Shown: piece by piece, positions 1 through 7,946 of the stretch
Numbering within the stretch: position 1 is the stretch's first letter
How the letters are laid out: each line of letters starts with the position of its first letter
NCBI GenBank assembly: GCA_026770585.1
Contig: MU646536.1
Location: 508,401 to 527,815 of the forward strand
Length of the DNA stretch: 19,415 nt
Direction: 5' to 3'
DNA from: Baffinella frigidus
Lineage: Eukaryota; Cryptophyceae; Cryptomonadales; Baffinellaceae
The notes under the pieces: generated by a model
Databases searched by the model: none
Told to the model about the DNA's origin: nothing
Seen by the model: only the letters and a program-made list of their open reading frames with translations
Position numbers and translations under genes: made by a program

Positions 1-20
1 CCCCCCCCCGCGCCCCCCAG

Positions 21-104
21 ATGCAGAAATCGGTTGAGAAGGTATCGACGCTGCGGTCACTCGACCTGTCATGCAACCGCATCCAGTACCTCGAATGCGC
101 CTAG
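21..104 (+). pseudogene. Truncated upstream copy of LRR exon 218-314
   Basis: After a C-run and CCCAG acceptor-like end, the frame reads STLRSLDLSCNRIQYL, as in the exon at 218, but then runs EC-A-stop at 102-104 instead of continuing to the LGDLG part. It could be a remnant of tandem exon duplication or an upstream alternative exon. The shared core is almost identical at DNA level. Confidence 0.6.
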
Positions 105-217
105 TCTAGGAAAACGTCCCAAGAGTGAGCGTCCAGAATCCCCCCTCCCCACCCCCCCCAGGTGCCGCGACCCCAAACCCCAAACCCCAAACACGAAACC
201 CCTCACACCCAACGCAG

Positions 218-314
218 GTACCGAAATCGATTGGGAAGCTATCGACGCTGCGCTCACTCGATCTCTCATGCAACCGCATCCAGTATCTCCCGGTCGAGCT
301 CGGCGACCTCGGCG
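218..314 (+). CDS. LRRC40-like gene, first complete exon in window
   Basis: Acceptor AACGCAG at 211-217; donor GTCTAA at 315. It begins VPKSIGKLSTLRSLDLS and ends LPVELGDLG plus one base (phase 1). It supplies one LRR and the start of the next. The exon end with its donor is repeated at about 438-457 inside the following intron. Confidence 0.68.
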
Positions 315-1464
315 GTCTAACCCCACGCCCCTACCCTCGAAACAGCAACCCCTACTCCCTCAACCCTCAACCCTGAACTTTAAACGATAAACCAGGGTTG
401 AGGGTTTATGGTTTGGGATTTGGTGGTTGGGTTTATTCGAGCTTGGGGACCTCGGCGGTCTAACCCTTCGCCCCTCGCCCCTCAAGCATCGACCCTCACA
501 CCCTCAAACTCTGGATCCCAATCCCCCACTCCTTGCCCTCAGCCCATAAACCATAAACCCCAAACCCCACAGGAACCTCTACCCCCTGAAACCTACACCT
601 GGAACCCTCAACTCTAAACCCTGAACCCCCAACTCCAAACCCCGAATCTCAAACCTCGACCCCCAAACCCCAAACCCCACAATCTAAACCTCAAAACTCA
701 AAACATAAACCATAAACCCTAAAATAGTTCTCGAGCGGCTGAAGCTGGACCGCAACCCGGCAATCCAAACCCTAACTCCTAAACCATCATCTCTGAACCA
801 TGAACCATTAACCATAAAGCATTAAGCATAACCCCTAAACCATAAACTGCGAACCATAAGCCATACATCATTAACCCTAAGCCCTAAATCATAAACCCTA
901 AACCCTACGCTCTGTCAGCTCAAACCTGAAACCCTAAACCCTAAATCAGGTCTGGAGCTGCTGAAACTGGACCGCAACAGTGCATCGAAAACTTTGAAAA
1001 CCTCAACCCTGAACCCTGAACCCTAAACCCTAAACCCTAAACCTAAACCCTACACCATACCCCACAAATTACAAACCCTGAACCCTCAACCTTGAACCCT
1101 AAACCCTTACCCTTCAACCCTGAAGCTTAAAACCCCAAACCGCGCAGGTTTGCAGCGGCTAAAGCTGGACCGCAATCCGGCGATGTACGCAGACCCGCGC
1201 CTCTCGGCACTTGAAAGCGACCCCCGAGGCTTGGTATGTACCTCCATCCTAACACAGCCAAACATAATATGATTTTTGTGATTTTTTATGTTAATTGGTA
1301 CCTCTTCTTCAAGTTTTGTTTTACCACCTTGTTAAACGTGATCATCCACTACCTAGAAACGCTTCTCGCAACTGGAAAGCGACCCTCAGGGTTTGGTACA
1401 CTATAACATAGACCAATCTGATATGGATTCGTTCTTAGCTGGTACGCATTCGGCACGCATCCTG

Positions 1465-1529
<65 letters not shown>

Positions 1530-4500
1530 TGCTGCTGTTGCTGCTTCTTCTGTATTACCTTGAGAGCATGTTGAAACGTGTTCGACTACTACCTAGAAAC
1601 GCCTCTCGGAACTGAAAGGCCCTCAGGGCGTGGTGTGTCGTCTTCTTTTTCTTTCCTTCTTCTTCTTTATTACCCTCAGCGCCGTCTGAAAATTGATCGA
1701 CTGCCACCTAGACATTCGTCGTGCATCTGCAAAGCGACCCTCAGGGCTTGGTACAGTCTCCCTACCCTAACATAGACCAATGTAATACGAATTATTTATG
1801 TTAGGTGGTACGTCTTCTTCTTCTTCTTCAGTAATACCCTCGCGCCTGCTGGAAAGTGATCAACTGCTACCTGAAAATGCCTCCTGGAACTCGAAGGCGA
1901 CCCCCAGGGCTTGGCACATCTGCTGGCTCTTACCCCCCCCGACTTTCAAGCTGGGCCAGTCAAGTGCTCCGAAGAGGCTCAACTTGGGCGATTTCTCTCT
2001 CAAATCGAGGGAGGTGGTTCTGAAATCGACAGAGTTCGCGCTGAAATCGGGAGTTTTCGCGCTGAAATCGGGAGTTTTCACGCTGAAATCGAGATATTTT
2101 GCTCTGAAATCGGGAGATTTCGCGCTGAAACCGCGCCCGGCTGAAACCGTGGTGTTGGATGTGCGCGGCAGGTGCAGCACTTCCGGTTTGAGAAAGTGCA
2201 AGACCTTTCAAACCAAGGCCTCACCGAGGCACCCCCGCGACCCTCCTTGGAAACTGCTCGAGTTCTGGGTAGTTCGCAGACTAACCCGGGCAGGATGAGG
2301 AGGCAACCTCAACCGGGCTGGATTTTTTTTAGAAGATATCCCGTTTGTCAGAAATCGCGGGGCGTGCCGAGGCAATCCCACCTGCGAGTTAGCCATCCTT
2401 GATTACTGATAATGGTTGGTAATTAGCGAGAACCTCTCTGGAACCCCCCTCGAGTTCAGGGAAGTTCGCATACGGTATTGGACTACGGTAGGCCCTACCG
2501 CTCCTATGGCCGGGTCTCTTACAGGAGGGCCAGGGCTTGCCCTAGTCCAATAAAGTATGACAACCATCCTGAAATTGAAGATTCTTTTTGACACACCTGC
2601 ATCCCATTCCAATGCAATTCTTGGGATTCTCACAGGAAGAGTAGAGCGGAGTGCAGAGAAGTTGGCCGCCTTCACCGAAACAAATTCTTGAAAAGTTGGC
2701 ATAGTTAATTGTTTTGTACCAGAACCGTCAACTTCGACCGATTTTTATTATTTACGTGGTTTAGTTCTCTGCACGCCGCTCTAACAAGCGCGCCCCGTGC
2801 GAGGGAGCAGGTGCCGCTCTGGCTGGCGAGCAAGATTCACTTACAGGTGACGAGCCCCTCGAATATCCGTTTTCCCCGATGCAAAGCCTGCCAGGATTAG
2901 TCACTTTCCTGTCGGGTACGAACAAAACCTTGCGCGGGAGTGCCGACCGCGTCGTTTGTGGATGTGGCTTTCTCTGCTGGCCTAAACCCTAAACCCTAAG
3001 CCCTAAACCCTAAACTCTAAACCCTAAACCCTAAACTCAAAACCCCAAAACATAAACATCAACCCCAAACCTTAAACCATAAACCCTCAACCCTCAACCC
3101 TAAACCCTAAACCCTACACCCTACACCCCAAACACCAAACCCTAAACCCTAAAACCAGTACGTTCCCTAAACCCCCAACCTTAAACCCCAAGCCCCAAAC
3201 CCCAAACCTCAAACCCTAAACCCTAAACCCTAAACCCAGGTGCTGAGGCTGTCGCACAACAAGCTATCGGTCCTCCCATCCGAGATCCACGTGCTCCGCC
3301 AGCTACGCGAACTCCACCTTGACCACAACCGGGTAAATTTAGGATTTAGATTGTGGGTTGAGATTTTCCCCCGAAACCCGAAACCCGAAATCCGAAACCC
3401 GAACCCGAAACCCTGAACCACCAGCTTCGCGAACTCCATCTCGACCACAACAGGGTACCTCAAGTTAACCCGAAACCCACCTGAAACCCTAATCCTTGGT
3501 GTGGGGTTTGGGGCAGGGTGTTGGGTGTAGCGACTCTTAAACTAACCCCTAAACCCCGAACCGCCAGCTTCGCAAGCACGACCACAACAGGGTACTAACA
3601 ACCCGAAACCCGAAAACCTGGTTTAGGGTTTAGGGACCCTCAACCCGAACGCTAAACACTAAATCCTGCTCCGCCAGCTACGTGAACTCTACCTCGACCA
3701 CAACCGGGTACCCTCACCCCTGATCCCTAAACCCCAAACCCTGAGCCGTAACCCCCAAACCCCAAACCCCAAACCCCAAACACCAAACCCCACACCCCAA
3801 ACCCCAAACCCCAAACCCCAAACCCTGAACCATAAACCCTGAACTCCAAACCCTAAACCCTGCGGTGGCAGTTGTTCATGATGGAGGCGTGGGTGGCGAC
3901 GCTCACGACAGTCACAGATCTCGCACTCGACCACAACAACCTGGTCCTCTCACCCCGCCCTCCCTTCGCCAACGATTGTTCTAGTCCCGTCAACTATTAG
4001 ATTCTATCTCAGATTTGGCTTGGCGTTTGAGCCATTTCGTACTTTTAGGGGTTTACATACCAGGATTTGTACCGGAAATCCTTTAGATGGATGCGTTGCG
4101 AAATATGTTGTATCAGATGGCGCGATGAAGTGTGTCTCGGGACGCTGCAGCAGGCCGGGTAGAGGTGACGCCCCTCCCCCTCCCGACCCCTCCCGACCTT
4201 TCTCTTCTGCTTCCGCTTCTTCTTTATTTCTCTCAAGCCTGGAACTCACGTCTATACGAGAACGTCCACATGAGCCTTAAGACGAGCCCGCTTTGGTACA
4301 GTGTCCTCAAAAGTGGAGTCTTTGGTCCCCTCAAAAGTGGAGTCTTTGACTTTGACGCTCACCTCCCTTCCTTTCTCTCGCAGGTGGCAATACCGCGGGA
4401 GACAGGCATGATGGGCAACCTCACCCGTCTCTCTCTCGAGTCCAACAGGTCGCCCGCGCAACTCATTCCCGTCACCTAATACATTAAATCTCGGATTTTG

Positions 4501-6253
4501 GCTTGGCGTTGGAGCCATTTCGTGATTTTGGAGAAAACTGACACGTCAGTCCCGACCTTTCGAGGCATGATGGGCAACCTCACCCGCCTCTCTCTCGAGT
4601 CCAACAGGTCACTTCCGCTGCCGAGCGAGCAGGGAACAGTCCATTGAAACGAAATCCAGAGGACCTACGGTAGGCAATACCGTAGGGACATAGGAGGGTT
4701 CCTGCAGACATGGCCCTCCCTCGAGTCCGATAGGTTACCCGCCAAGCTCCTCAAATACAGGATAATTCATAACTCAATACGTTGACTCCATTTTGGACCC
4801 TGCCGAAGTCCAACAGGTCCCTTCACCCGCCCCTATTGGCTTGCACGGTCGCGCTTAGCTAGATTACGCTCTGTAACACGTAACCATAATTTCGCGATTT
4901 TATGGGTATCCAATACATTTCATAAATAGTTCAGCTGCGATACTACTTCTACCCAGGGTACTTTCGTACGTTTTATGACCCTGTCGAAGTGGTGTAACTG
5001 CCTAAACGAGAACGCCCAGGTTTGTCCGCAAGTGTTTAACGGATGCCACGTGTAACCGCGGCCGGGGACAGAGTCACGACGCCCCCCCCGGAGCTAGGCC
5101 ACGTGACCAACCGCAAGGAGTTGATCCTTGATTCAGTCAGATGGCACGTGAAGTCCACGGCTAGCGGGAACATCTTGCCAAAGTCAACCCACCAACTGCC
5201 AACTGTATGGTCCGAACACCGCCTCCGTCTTCTCAAAAGTTGACGGTTTGCATGGGGGGGTTGACTTTAGCGAAATCTTCCGGCTAGCAGTGAAGTCGGT
5301 CCCTTCCTTCGGTAGAATCACGTGTTTAACAGACGTCACGTGAAATCGGTCCCGTTCGTCAAACTGTCAACGTTATGATCCGAACACCGTCTCCATCCCC
5401 TCAAAAGTTGACGGTTTGTATGGGGGGGGGGGTGGCATGAGCGAAATCGTCCCGCTAGCAGTGACATCGGTCCCTTCCCTCTACAGAATCACGTGTTTAA
5501 CAGACGTCACGTGAAATCGGCCCCGCTCGTTGGCAGAATCACGACGCTCCCTCCGGAGTTGGGTCACGTGACCAGCCTCAAGGAGTTGATCCTGGATGGG
5601 AACCCGCTGCGGCCACCCCTGTCCGACGCGTTCGAAGAAGAGGGCATGGAAGGTGCGGATGCACCCCGTAATTCTGGCATCGGCCGAATCCCAGCGTTCC
5701 GTAGGGTGCTACGCGTAGGCGGTACAGTAGGCTGCGACAATATGCCGGAATTAGGACGACGCCGGAATTAGGGTGTGCAGCTTTAAGTTCTGCTTTTAAG
5801 TTCTAACTCGTCGGAACCTCCCGCTGGTGTTGCGCTGTTGCTTTGGCTTTCAAGCTGACTCAGAGAGCAACGTTTCCATCCCGACGTTGCCATTTTGCAC
5901 ACCCTCCCGAGGAGGTGTGTTTGACCAGGAGCTAACCACGGAGAGGAAACAGGAGTGCTCGACTTTTTGAAGGATGCAGCCTCGAGGACCTCGACAATCA
6001 CGCTGAAATCGGAAACCGCGCCCGGCTGAAATTGACTAGGAGCTAACCGCGGAGAGACGGAATTTGGCGCTGAAATCGGGAGAGTTTGCGCTGAAATCGG
6101 GAGATTTCGCGCTGAAATCGAAAGAGTTCGCGCTGAAATCTGAAACCGCGCCCGGCTGCAAGTGACGAGGCGCTAACCGCGGAGGGACGGGTGGCAGGAG
6201 TGCTGGAATTTCTGAAGGATGCTGCCTCGAGAACGCCTCCTATTGCTCGGTGA
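218..6253 (+). CDS. LRRC40-like leucine-rich-repeat protein, C-terminal part (8 exons, 5' end outside window)
   Basis: Inferred exons are 218-314, 1148-1233, 2172-2261, 3240-3332, 3872-3943, 4384-4448, 5537-5652 and 6198-6253, 675 nt in total and 224 aa plus stop. Every junction is GT..AG and keeps frame. The joined protein holds the LRR register L-x2-L-x2-L-x-L-x2-N-x-L across each splice. Typical pieces are LDLSCNRIQYLP, LRLSHNKLSVLP, LALDHNNLVAIP, LSLESNRITTLP and LILDGNPLRPP. The order matches what is known of the LRRC40 C-terminus: an LRR ending in an NP-type loop, a spacer, a KVQDLSNQGLTEAP-type restart, more LRRs, then DGNPLR and a short helix (here VLEFLKDAASRTPPIAR). This predicts an intracellular solenoid protein that binds other proteins; no enzyme motif is visible. 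No signal peptide can be judged because the N-terminus is missing. Alternative: another SHOC2/PIRL-like LRR protein. Introns carry CCCTAAA-like repeats, MITEs and copies of exon edges. Confidence 0.72.
728..984 (+). repeat. Two intronic copies of the start of LRR exon 1148
   Basis: 728-762 follows AAAATAG and reads LERLKLDRNPA. 950-984 follows AATCAG and reads LELLKLDRNSA. The real exon at 1148 reads LQRLKLDRNPA after GCGCAG. Each copy keeps an acceptor-like AG in the same phase, then dissolves into CCCTAAA repeats. Confidence 0.75.
1148..1233 (+). CDS. LRRC40-like gene, exon with NP loop
   Basis: Acceptor GCGCAG at 1142-1147; donor GTATGT at 1234. The split codon restores G, then LQRLKLDRNPAMYADPRL and SALESDPRGL. 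The NP followed by about 20 polar residues is the usual end of an LRR block in LRRC40. The exon start is copied upstream at 728 and 950, and the exon end is copied four times downstream. Confidence 0.68.
1198..1915 (+). repeat. Five-unit tandem array repeating the end of exon 1148-1233
   Basis: The native exon end (about 1198-1233) is echoed at 1361-1395, 1601-1632, about 1713-1750 and 1880-1913. Each has the pattern CTCTCGGAACT..GCGACCCTCAGGG..TTG followed by GT (or GC in the last). Between copies are AACATAGACCAAT stretches, CTTCTT runs and TACTACCTAGAAA leaders, so the whole intron start plus exon end is the repeat unit, about 110-240 bp long. Confidence 0.75.
1468..1553 (+). repeat. CTT/CTG trinucleotide repeat
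   Basis: A (CTT)n run passes directly into a (CTG)n run with TTG interruptions and back to CTT. It lies within the second repeat unit of the intron array. Smaller CTT runs occur in other units (about 1305, 1640-1670, 1810-1830), so the expansion is unit-specific. Confidence 0.9.
1990..2145 (+). repeat. About 21-bp minisatellite CGCTGAAATCGGGAGTTTT
   Basis: Six to seven tandem units with core GCTGAAATCGGGAG, ending in CCGCGCCCGGCTGAAA. The unit length is a multiple of three, so long open frames appear on both strands (for example FQREISRF on the minus strand), but these are a by-product. The same minisatellite recurs at 6003-6150 in the last intron of the same gene. Confidence 0.85.
2172..2261 (+). 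CDS. LRRC40-like gene, exon restarting the LRR block
   Basis: Acceptor GCGGCAG ends at 2171. The frame gives VQHFRFEKVQDLSNQGLTEA, then PPRPSLETAR. A donor GTTCTG at 2262 in phase 0 joins exactly to VLRLSHNKL of the next exon and gives L-x5-L-x-L-x2-N spacing. The donor is weak, so the exon end could differ. A second copy of this exon end lies at about 2430-2475. Confidence 0.58.
2476..2552. mobile_element. MITE-like palindrome, ends TATTGGACTA
   Basis: TATTGGACTA at 2476-2485 is the inverse of TAGTCCAATA at 2543-2552. The subterminal bases (CGGTAGGCCC against GGGCTTGCCC) also pair partly. The element is 77 bp, holds the CTACGGTAGG motif and has no coding capacity. It lies between the copied end of exon 2172-2261 and the exon at 3240. 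Confidence 0.6.
2641..2785. mobile_element. MITE-like element with ends GTAGAGCGGAGTGCAGAGAA
   Basis: The left arm 2641-2660 pairs with the right arm at about 2766-2785 with few mismatches. A diverged relative without a clear right arm is at about 7025-7110; both share GAGAAGTTGGCCGCC and TGTACCAGAACC internally. It is non-coding. Confidence 0.6.
2983..3238 (+). repeat. CCCTAAA-like intron tract
   Basis: About 250 bp of CCCTAAA/CCCCAAA variants end directly in the CCCAG acceptor of the exon at 3240. The final units are perfect CCCTAAA, the least degenerate part, right beside the splice site. Confidence 0.92.
3240..3332 (+). CDS. LRRC40-like gene, LRR exon VLRLSHNKL..LHLDHNR
   Basis: Acceptor AAACCCAG directly abuts a CCCTAAA tract; donor GTAAAT at 3333. 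It encodes 31 residues, VLRLSHNKLSVLPSEI then HVLRQLRELHLDHNR, a full LRR plus the start of the next. Three partial copies of the exon end follow in the intron. Confidence 0.72.
3333..3870 (+). repeat. Intron with three echoes of the LHLDHNR exon end in telomere-like repeat
   Basis: Copies of CTACGCGAACTCCACCTTGA..CACAACCGG|GT lie at about 3421-3453, 3561-3590 and 3668-3707. Each is followed by a GTAC donor-like start and CCCGAAA/CCCCAAA runs. The third copy reads RQLRELYLDHNR. Spacing is about 110-140 bp. Confidence 0.75.
3872..3943 (+). CDS. LRRC40-like gene, LRR exon LFMMEAWVATLTTV
   Basis: The acceptor GGTGGCAG ending at 3871 was chosen because it places the leucines of ATLTTVTDLALDHNNL in perfect register after ..DHNR of the previous exon. 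Donor GTCCTC at 3944. It is 24 codons long, phase 0 on both sides. Confidence 0.66.
4302..4348 (+). repeat. Short direct repeat CCTCAAAAGTGGAGTCTTTG
   Basis: Two adjacent 20-bp copies about 23 bp apart sit in the intron just upstream of the exon at 4384. No function can be assigned. Confidence 0.8.
4384..4448 (+). CDS. LRRC40-like gene, LRR exon VAIPRETGMMGNLTRLS
   Basis: Acceptor CTCGCAG with a pyrimidine-rich tract upstream; donor AG|GTCGCC at 4449. It ends LSLESN plus AG (phase 2), completed as Arg by the next exon. Partial copies of the exon end follow at 4563-4607, about 4714-4733 and about 4801-4816. Confidence 0.7.
4449..4820 (+). repeat. Intronic echoes of the LSLESNR exon end
   Basis: 4563-4607 is nearly identical to the end of the exon at 4384 (ATGATGGGCAACCTCACC through TCCAACAG|GT). 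Weaker remnants are at about 4714-4733 and 4801-4816. The intron leader (CTCGGATTTTGGCTTGGCGT and GAGCCATTTCGT) is also repeated from about 4010 to about 4490, so the duplicated unit includes intron and exon sequence. Confidence 0.72.
5036..5536 (+). repeat. Tandem duplications ahead of the last LRR exon
   Basis: A degraded exon copy at 5072-5135 (VTTPPPELGHVTNRKELIL) is followed by two units of about 150-165 bp. Each contains CTCAAAAGTTGACGGTTTG, a G-run, GCTAGCAGTGA, CGGTCCCTTCC and CACGTGTTTAACAGACGTCA. Each unit ends near an acceptor-like CAG, and the second runs into the real acceptor at 5536. Confidence 0.75.
5537..5652 (+). CDS. LRRC40-like gene, last LRR exon ITTLPPELGHVTSLKEL
   Basis: Acceptor TTGGCAG ending at 5536; donor GTGCGG at 5653. 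It encodes ITTLPPELGHVTSLKEL, ILDGNPLRPP and LSDAFEEEGME. DGNPLR followed by an acidic helix is the standard close of the LRRC40 family. A degraded earlier copy of the exon lies at 5072-5135. Confidence 0.74.
5925..6200 (+). repeat. Triplicated leader of the terminal exon with GCTGAAATCGGGAG minisatellite
   Basis: The leader GGAGCTAACCACGGAGAG recurs in variants near 5932, 6038 and 6167. The first and last precede the two terminal exons; the middle one runs into the 21-bp CGCTGAAATCGGGAG minisatellite. Terminal exon duplication and minisatellite growth therefore belong to the same tandem event. Confidence 0.7.
5953..6029 (+). CDS. Alternative terminal exon a of the LRRC40-like gene
   Basis: Acceptor GAAACAG ends at 5952. 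In the phase left by the exon at 5537-5652 it reads VLDFLKDAASRTSTITLKS then ETAPG and TGA at 6027-6029. It is a tandem relative of the exon at 6198 (VLEFLKDAASRT). Using it would give a 231-aa product in this window. Either copy may be the used one, or they may be alternative last exons. Confidence 0.55.
6198..6253 (+). CDS. Terminal exon b of the LRRC40-like gene
   Basis: Acceptor GGTGGCAG ends at 6197. The split codon gives Gly, then VLEFLKDAASRTPPIAR and TGA at 6251-6253. This matches the short C-terminal helix (ILEYLR-like) that closes LRRC40 proteins. The same stretch in both copies supports coding constraint. Confidence 0.6.
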
Positions 6254-6683
6254 ATCCCTCCCTCCAGGCTGACGCGTGTACAGGGGTACCTCGTGAGTAA
6301 GGACACACCTCCCCCTAGGACCCTACAGTAGGCCTAGGTCTAGGGTCCTACTGAGGGACTTTCGCACACCCCAGATAGATAGGGCTGAGGGACTTTTGCA
6401 CCCCCCAGTCAAATTGCGTGCACAGGAGCTATTCTCGAAAATGACACGCGCTGTCCTAGGGTTGTACGGTAGGGCCATCCCTAGAAACATAGGACCACCC
6501 TAGGGGCGGTGCGTGTGGCTTATTCGCGAGGAACCCACGTAGGCTACTACAGGTGTGGTGGTTCTTGACAGTGAGACCTTGAATACTTCCAACACGACCG
6601 CTATGTATGCAACCCCACCGAGGCTGTGTCTGAGCAGGACCTTGATAGAGAGGTCGTGTAAGCTCATGTTCGAGACCTCCTTA

Positions 6684-6783
6684 CCCCTTAAATGCCCATA
6701 GGGTGAATATTCACCCTAACTCGCCCTAGGCAGGTCCCAGGACCCTACCGTAGTGTGTATGAGCCTACTGGGCACTTGAGAGA
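6684..6783. mobile_element. Family-2 100-bp palindromic MITE, copy a
   Basis: Flanked by TA on both sides. The ends CCCCTTAAATGCCCA and TGGGCACTTGAGAGA pair. A perfect 20-bp subterminal palindrome sits at 6699-6718. The core GCCCTAGGCAGGTCC..CTACCGTAG..GTATGAGCCTACTGG is shared with the copies at 10880, 16881 (reversed) and 18739 (reversed). Confidence 0.7.
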
Positions 6784-7489
6784 TAGGAGGACGATGCGAC
6801 TGACAGGACATGTTCGAGACCGCCTTGTAGCAAAACGATCCGACTGACAGGAAAGGCTTGATGCGATCCGAAAGGAAGCAGGGCTTTTCTGCAGAACCAG
6901 TTCAAGTGTCCGTCTATGGTGGGAGTTGAAAGAACCTACAGGACCTAAAGGAACAGCCCTGCAATTTTGGCAGGTTTGATACGAGCGAGCTTCTCCGGGC
7001 GAGTTTCAACAAAGTTCCCATCGAGTAGTGTGGAGTGTAGAGAAGTTGGCCGCCGAAATGATTAATAAAAATGGTGCATGTAAAGGTTGACGTTTATGTA
7101 CCAGAACCAGAGGAGAGGATTTGTTTTACTTTAAGCAAAGAACCAAAGAACCACTTTCACCAAAGAACCACTTTCACTGCGGAGGAAACTCTCAGATTTC
7201 ATGTTCACATGGAATAGCGCGTAATTGTTCAGTAAGTGCGGTGTGGAAGGGTGAGTGAGCTCTGCAGGCACGATGGAAGCGAGAGCGCGCGAGTGAGAGC
7301 GAGAGCGGGGTTAGCATCCTCTCGTGCTACCGAGGCCTCACTCCTCTCGTGCTACCGAGGCCTCACTCGGCCACCCAAGAAACCGTGACTGTTGTATTAT
7401 TCGGTGTGACCCAGGTGTCCACAGGTGCCGCCGCGGGCCGTGCCTGAAGCCCCGGGGAGTGGCTCAGCACACACAGTGTGTGTTTCTCT

Positions 7490-7571
7490 CAGACACTCTC
7501 TCTCTCTTTCTCTCGCTCTCTTGCTCGCTCGCTCGCTCGCTCGCTCTCTTTCGCTCTCGCTCTCTCTCTCG

Positions 7572-7607
<36 letters not shown>

Positions 7608-7650
7608 GTGTTTGTCTGTGTGAGCGTGTGCGTGCGCGCGCGTGTTCGCT
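7490..7650. repeat. CT-rich, CTCG and GT microsatellite block
   Basis: (CT)n, (CTCG)n, (CT)n, (GT)n and GCGC stretches follow one another. Open frames across it are low-complexity and are not called as genes. Confidence 0.93.
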
Positions 7651-7732
7651 CCTGTAGCACGCAGGGTGTCGACCCCACTCTCACGCGTCTCCTGCAGTCT
7701 CCTCCAGCAGGCTGAGAGTAGCCTCCACCGGC

Positions 7733-7801
7733 GAGGTCCACTTAGTGACCACTAAGAGGACACTTAGTGGCCACTAAGTGGACCGTCACTAAGTGGACCT
7801 C
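7733..7801. mobile_element. 69-bp nested cruciform element
   Basis: A perfect 17-bp inverted repeat (GAGGTCCACTTAGTGAC at 7733-7749 against 7785-7801) encloses a perfect 20-bp palindrome at 7761-7780. The sequence is almost all variants of CACTTAGTGG. It could be a small MITE or an operator-like cluster. No second copy is seen here. Confidence 0.6.
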
Positions 7802-7899
7802 GCACGTGGCCCACTATCACAGCCGCCACAGCCCCACAAAGCCTTCCTCCCCAACGTGTCCATCTCTTCTCCCCCTCGTTCCCACAGCTCGAAGCACCT

Positions 7900-7946
7900 A
7901 GGGTTTAGCGTTTAGCGTTTAGGTTTTAGGTTTAGGGTTTAGGGAA
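7900..7946. repeat. Short telomere-like tract at the end of the ankyrin gene
   Basis: TTTAGGG-type units on the plus strand (CCCTAAA on the gene's strand). They provide the TAA stop. Reading on along the minus strand, the tract ends in CCCTAG followed by GTGCTTCG, like the true intron acceptor of the ankyrin gene at 13.4 kb, so a further 3' exon cannot be excluded. Confidence 0.7.

Larger units (their letters stand above)
160..1147 (+). repeat. Telomere-like CCCTAAA/CCCCAAA tracts in LRR gene introns (left part)
   Basis: Long runs of degenerate AACCCTAAACCC, CCCCAAA, CCTGAAC and CATAAAC units fill 170-215, 320-720, 760-945 and 985-1140. Only short exon-like islands (438-457, 728-762, 950-984) interrupt them. 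The units are C-rich on the coding strand. This is interstitial, degenerate sequence, not a chromosome end. Confidence 0.9.
6254..7931. other. Repeat-rich intergenic region
   Basis: No convincing gene is seen. It holds a solo left MITE end at 6281, several CCTACNGTAGG modules (6322, 6464, 6746), a family-2 palindrome (6684-6783), a 3'-end-like repeat (6566-6652), a diverged copy of the 2641 element (about 7025-7110), a CT/GT microsatellite and a small cruciform. AATAAA at about 7064 is too far from the LRR stop to assign. Confidence 0.6.

Noticed and set aside
1-1140. Chromosome end (true telomere)
   Set aside because: The repeats are degenerate, interrupted by exon sequence, and occur in many internal places and in both orientations.
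1798-2298. 166-codon plus-strand open frame and a 113-codon minus-strand frame over the same stretch
   Set aside because: They cross the 21-bp minisatellite, whose length is a multiple of three. The real coding exon (2172-2261) uses a different reading of the region.
3689-3934. Minus-strand frame rich in GFGVWGLGF
   Set aside because: This is the reverse reading of CCCCAAA repeats, not a silk-like or glycine-rich protein. The same applies to 15557-15775.
7324-7741. Open frames on both strands around 7.3-7.7 kb
   Set aside because: The sequence is CT, CTCG and GT microsatellite; the products are low-complexity Ser/Leu/Arg or Thr/His strings.
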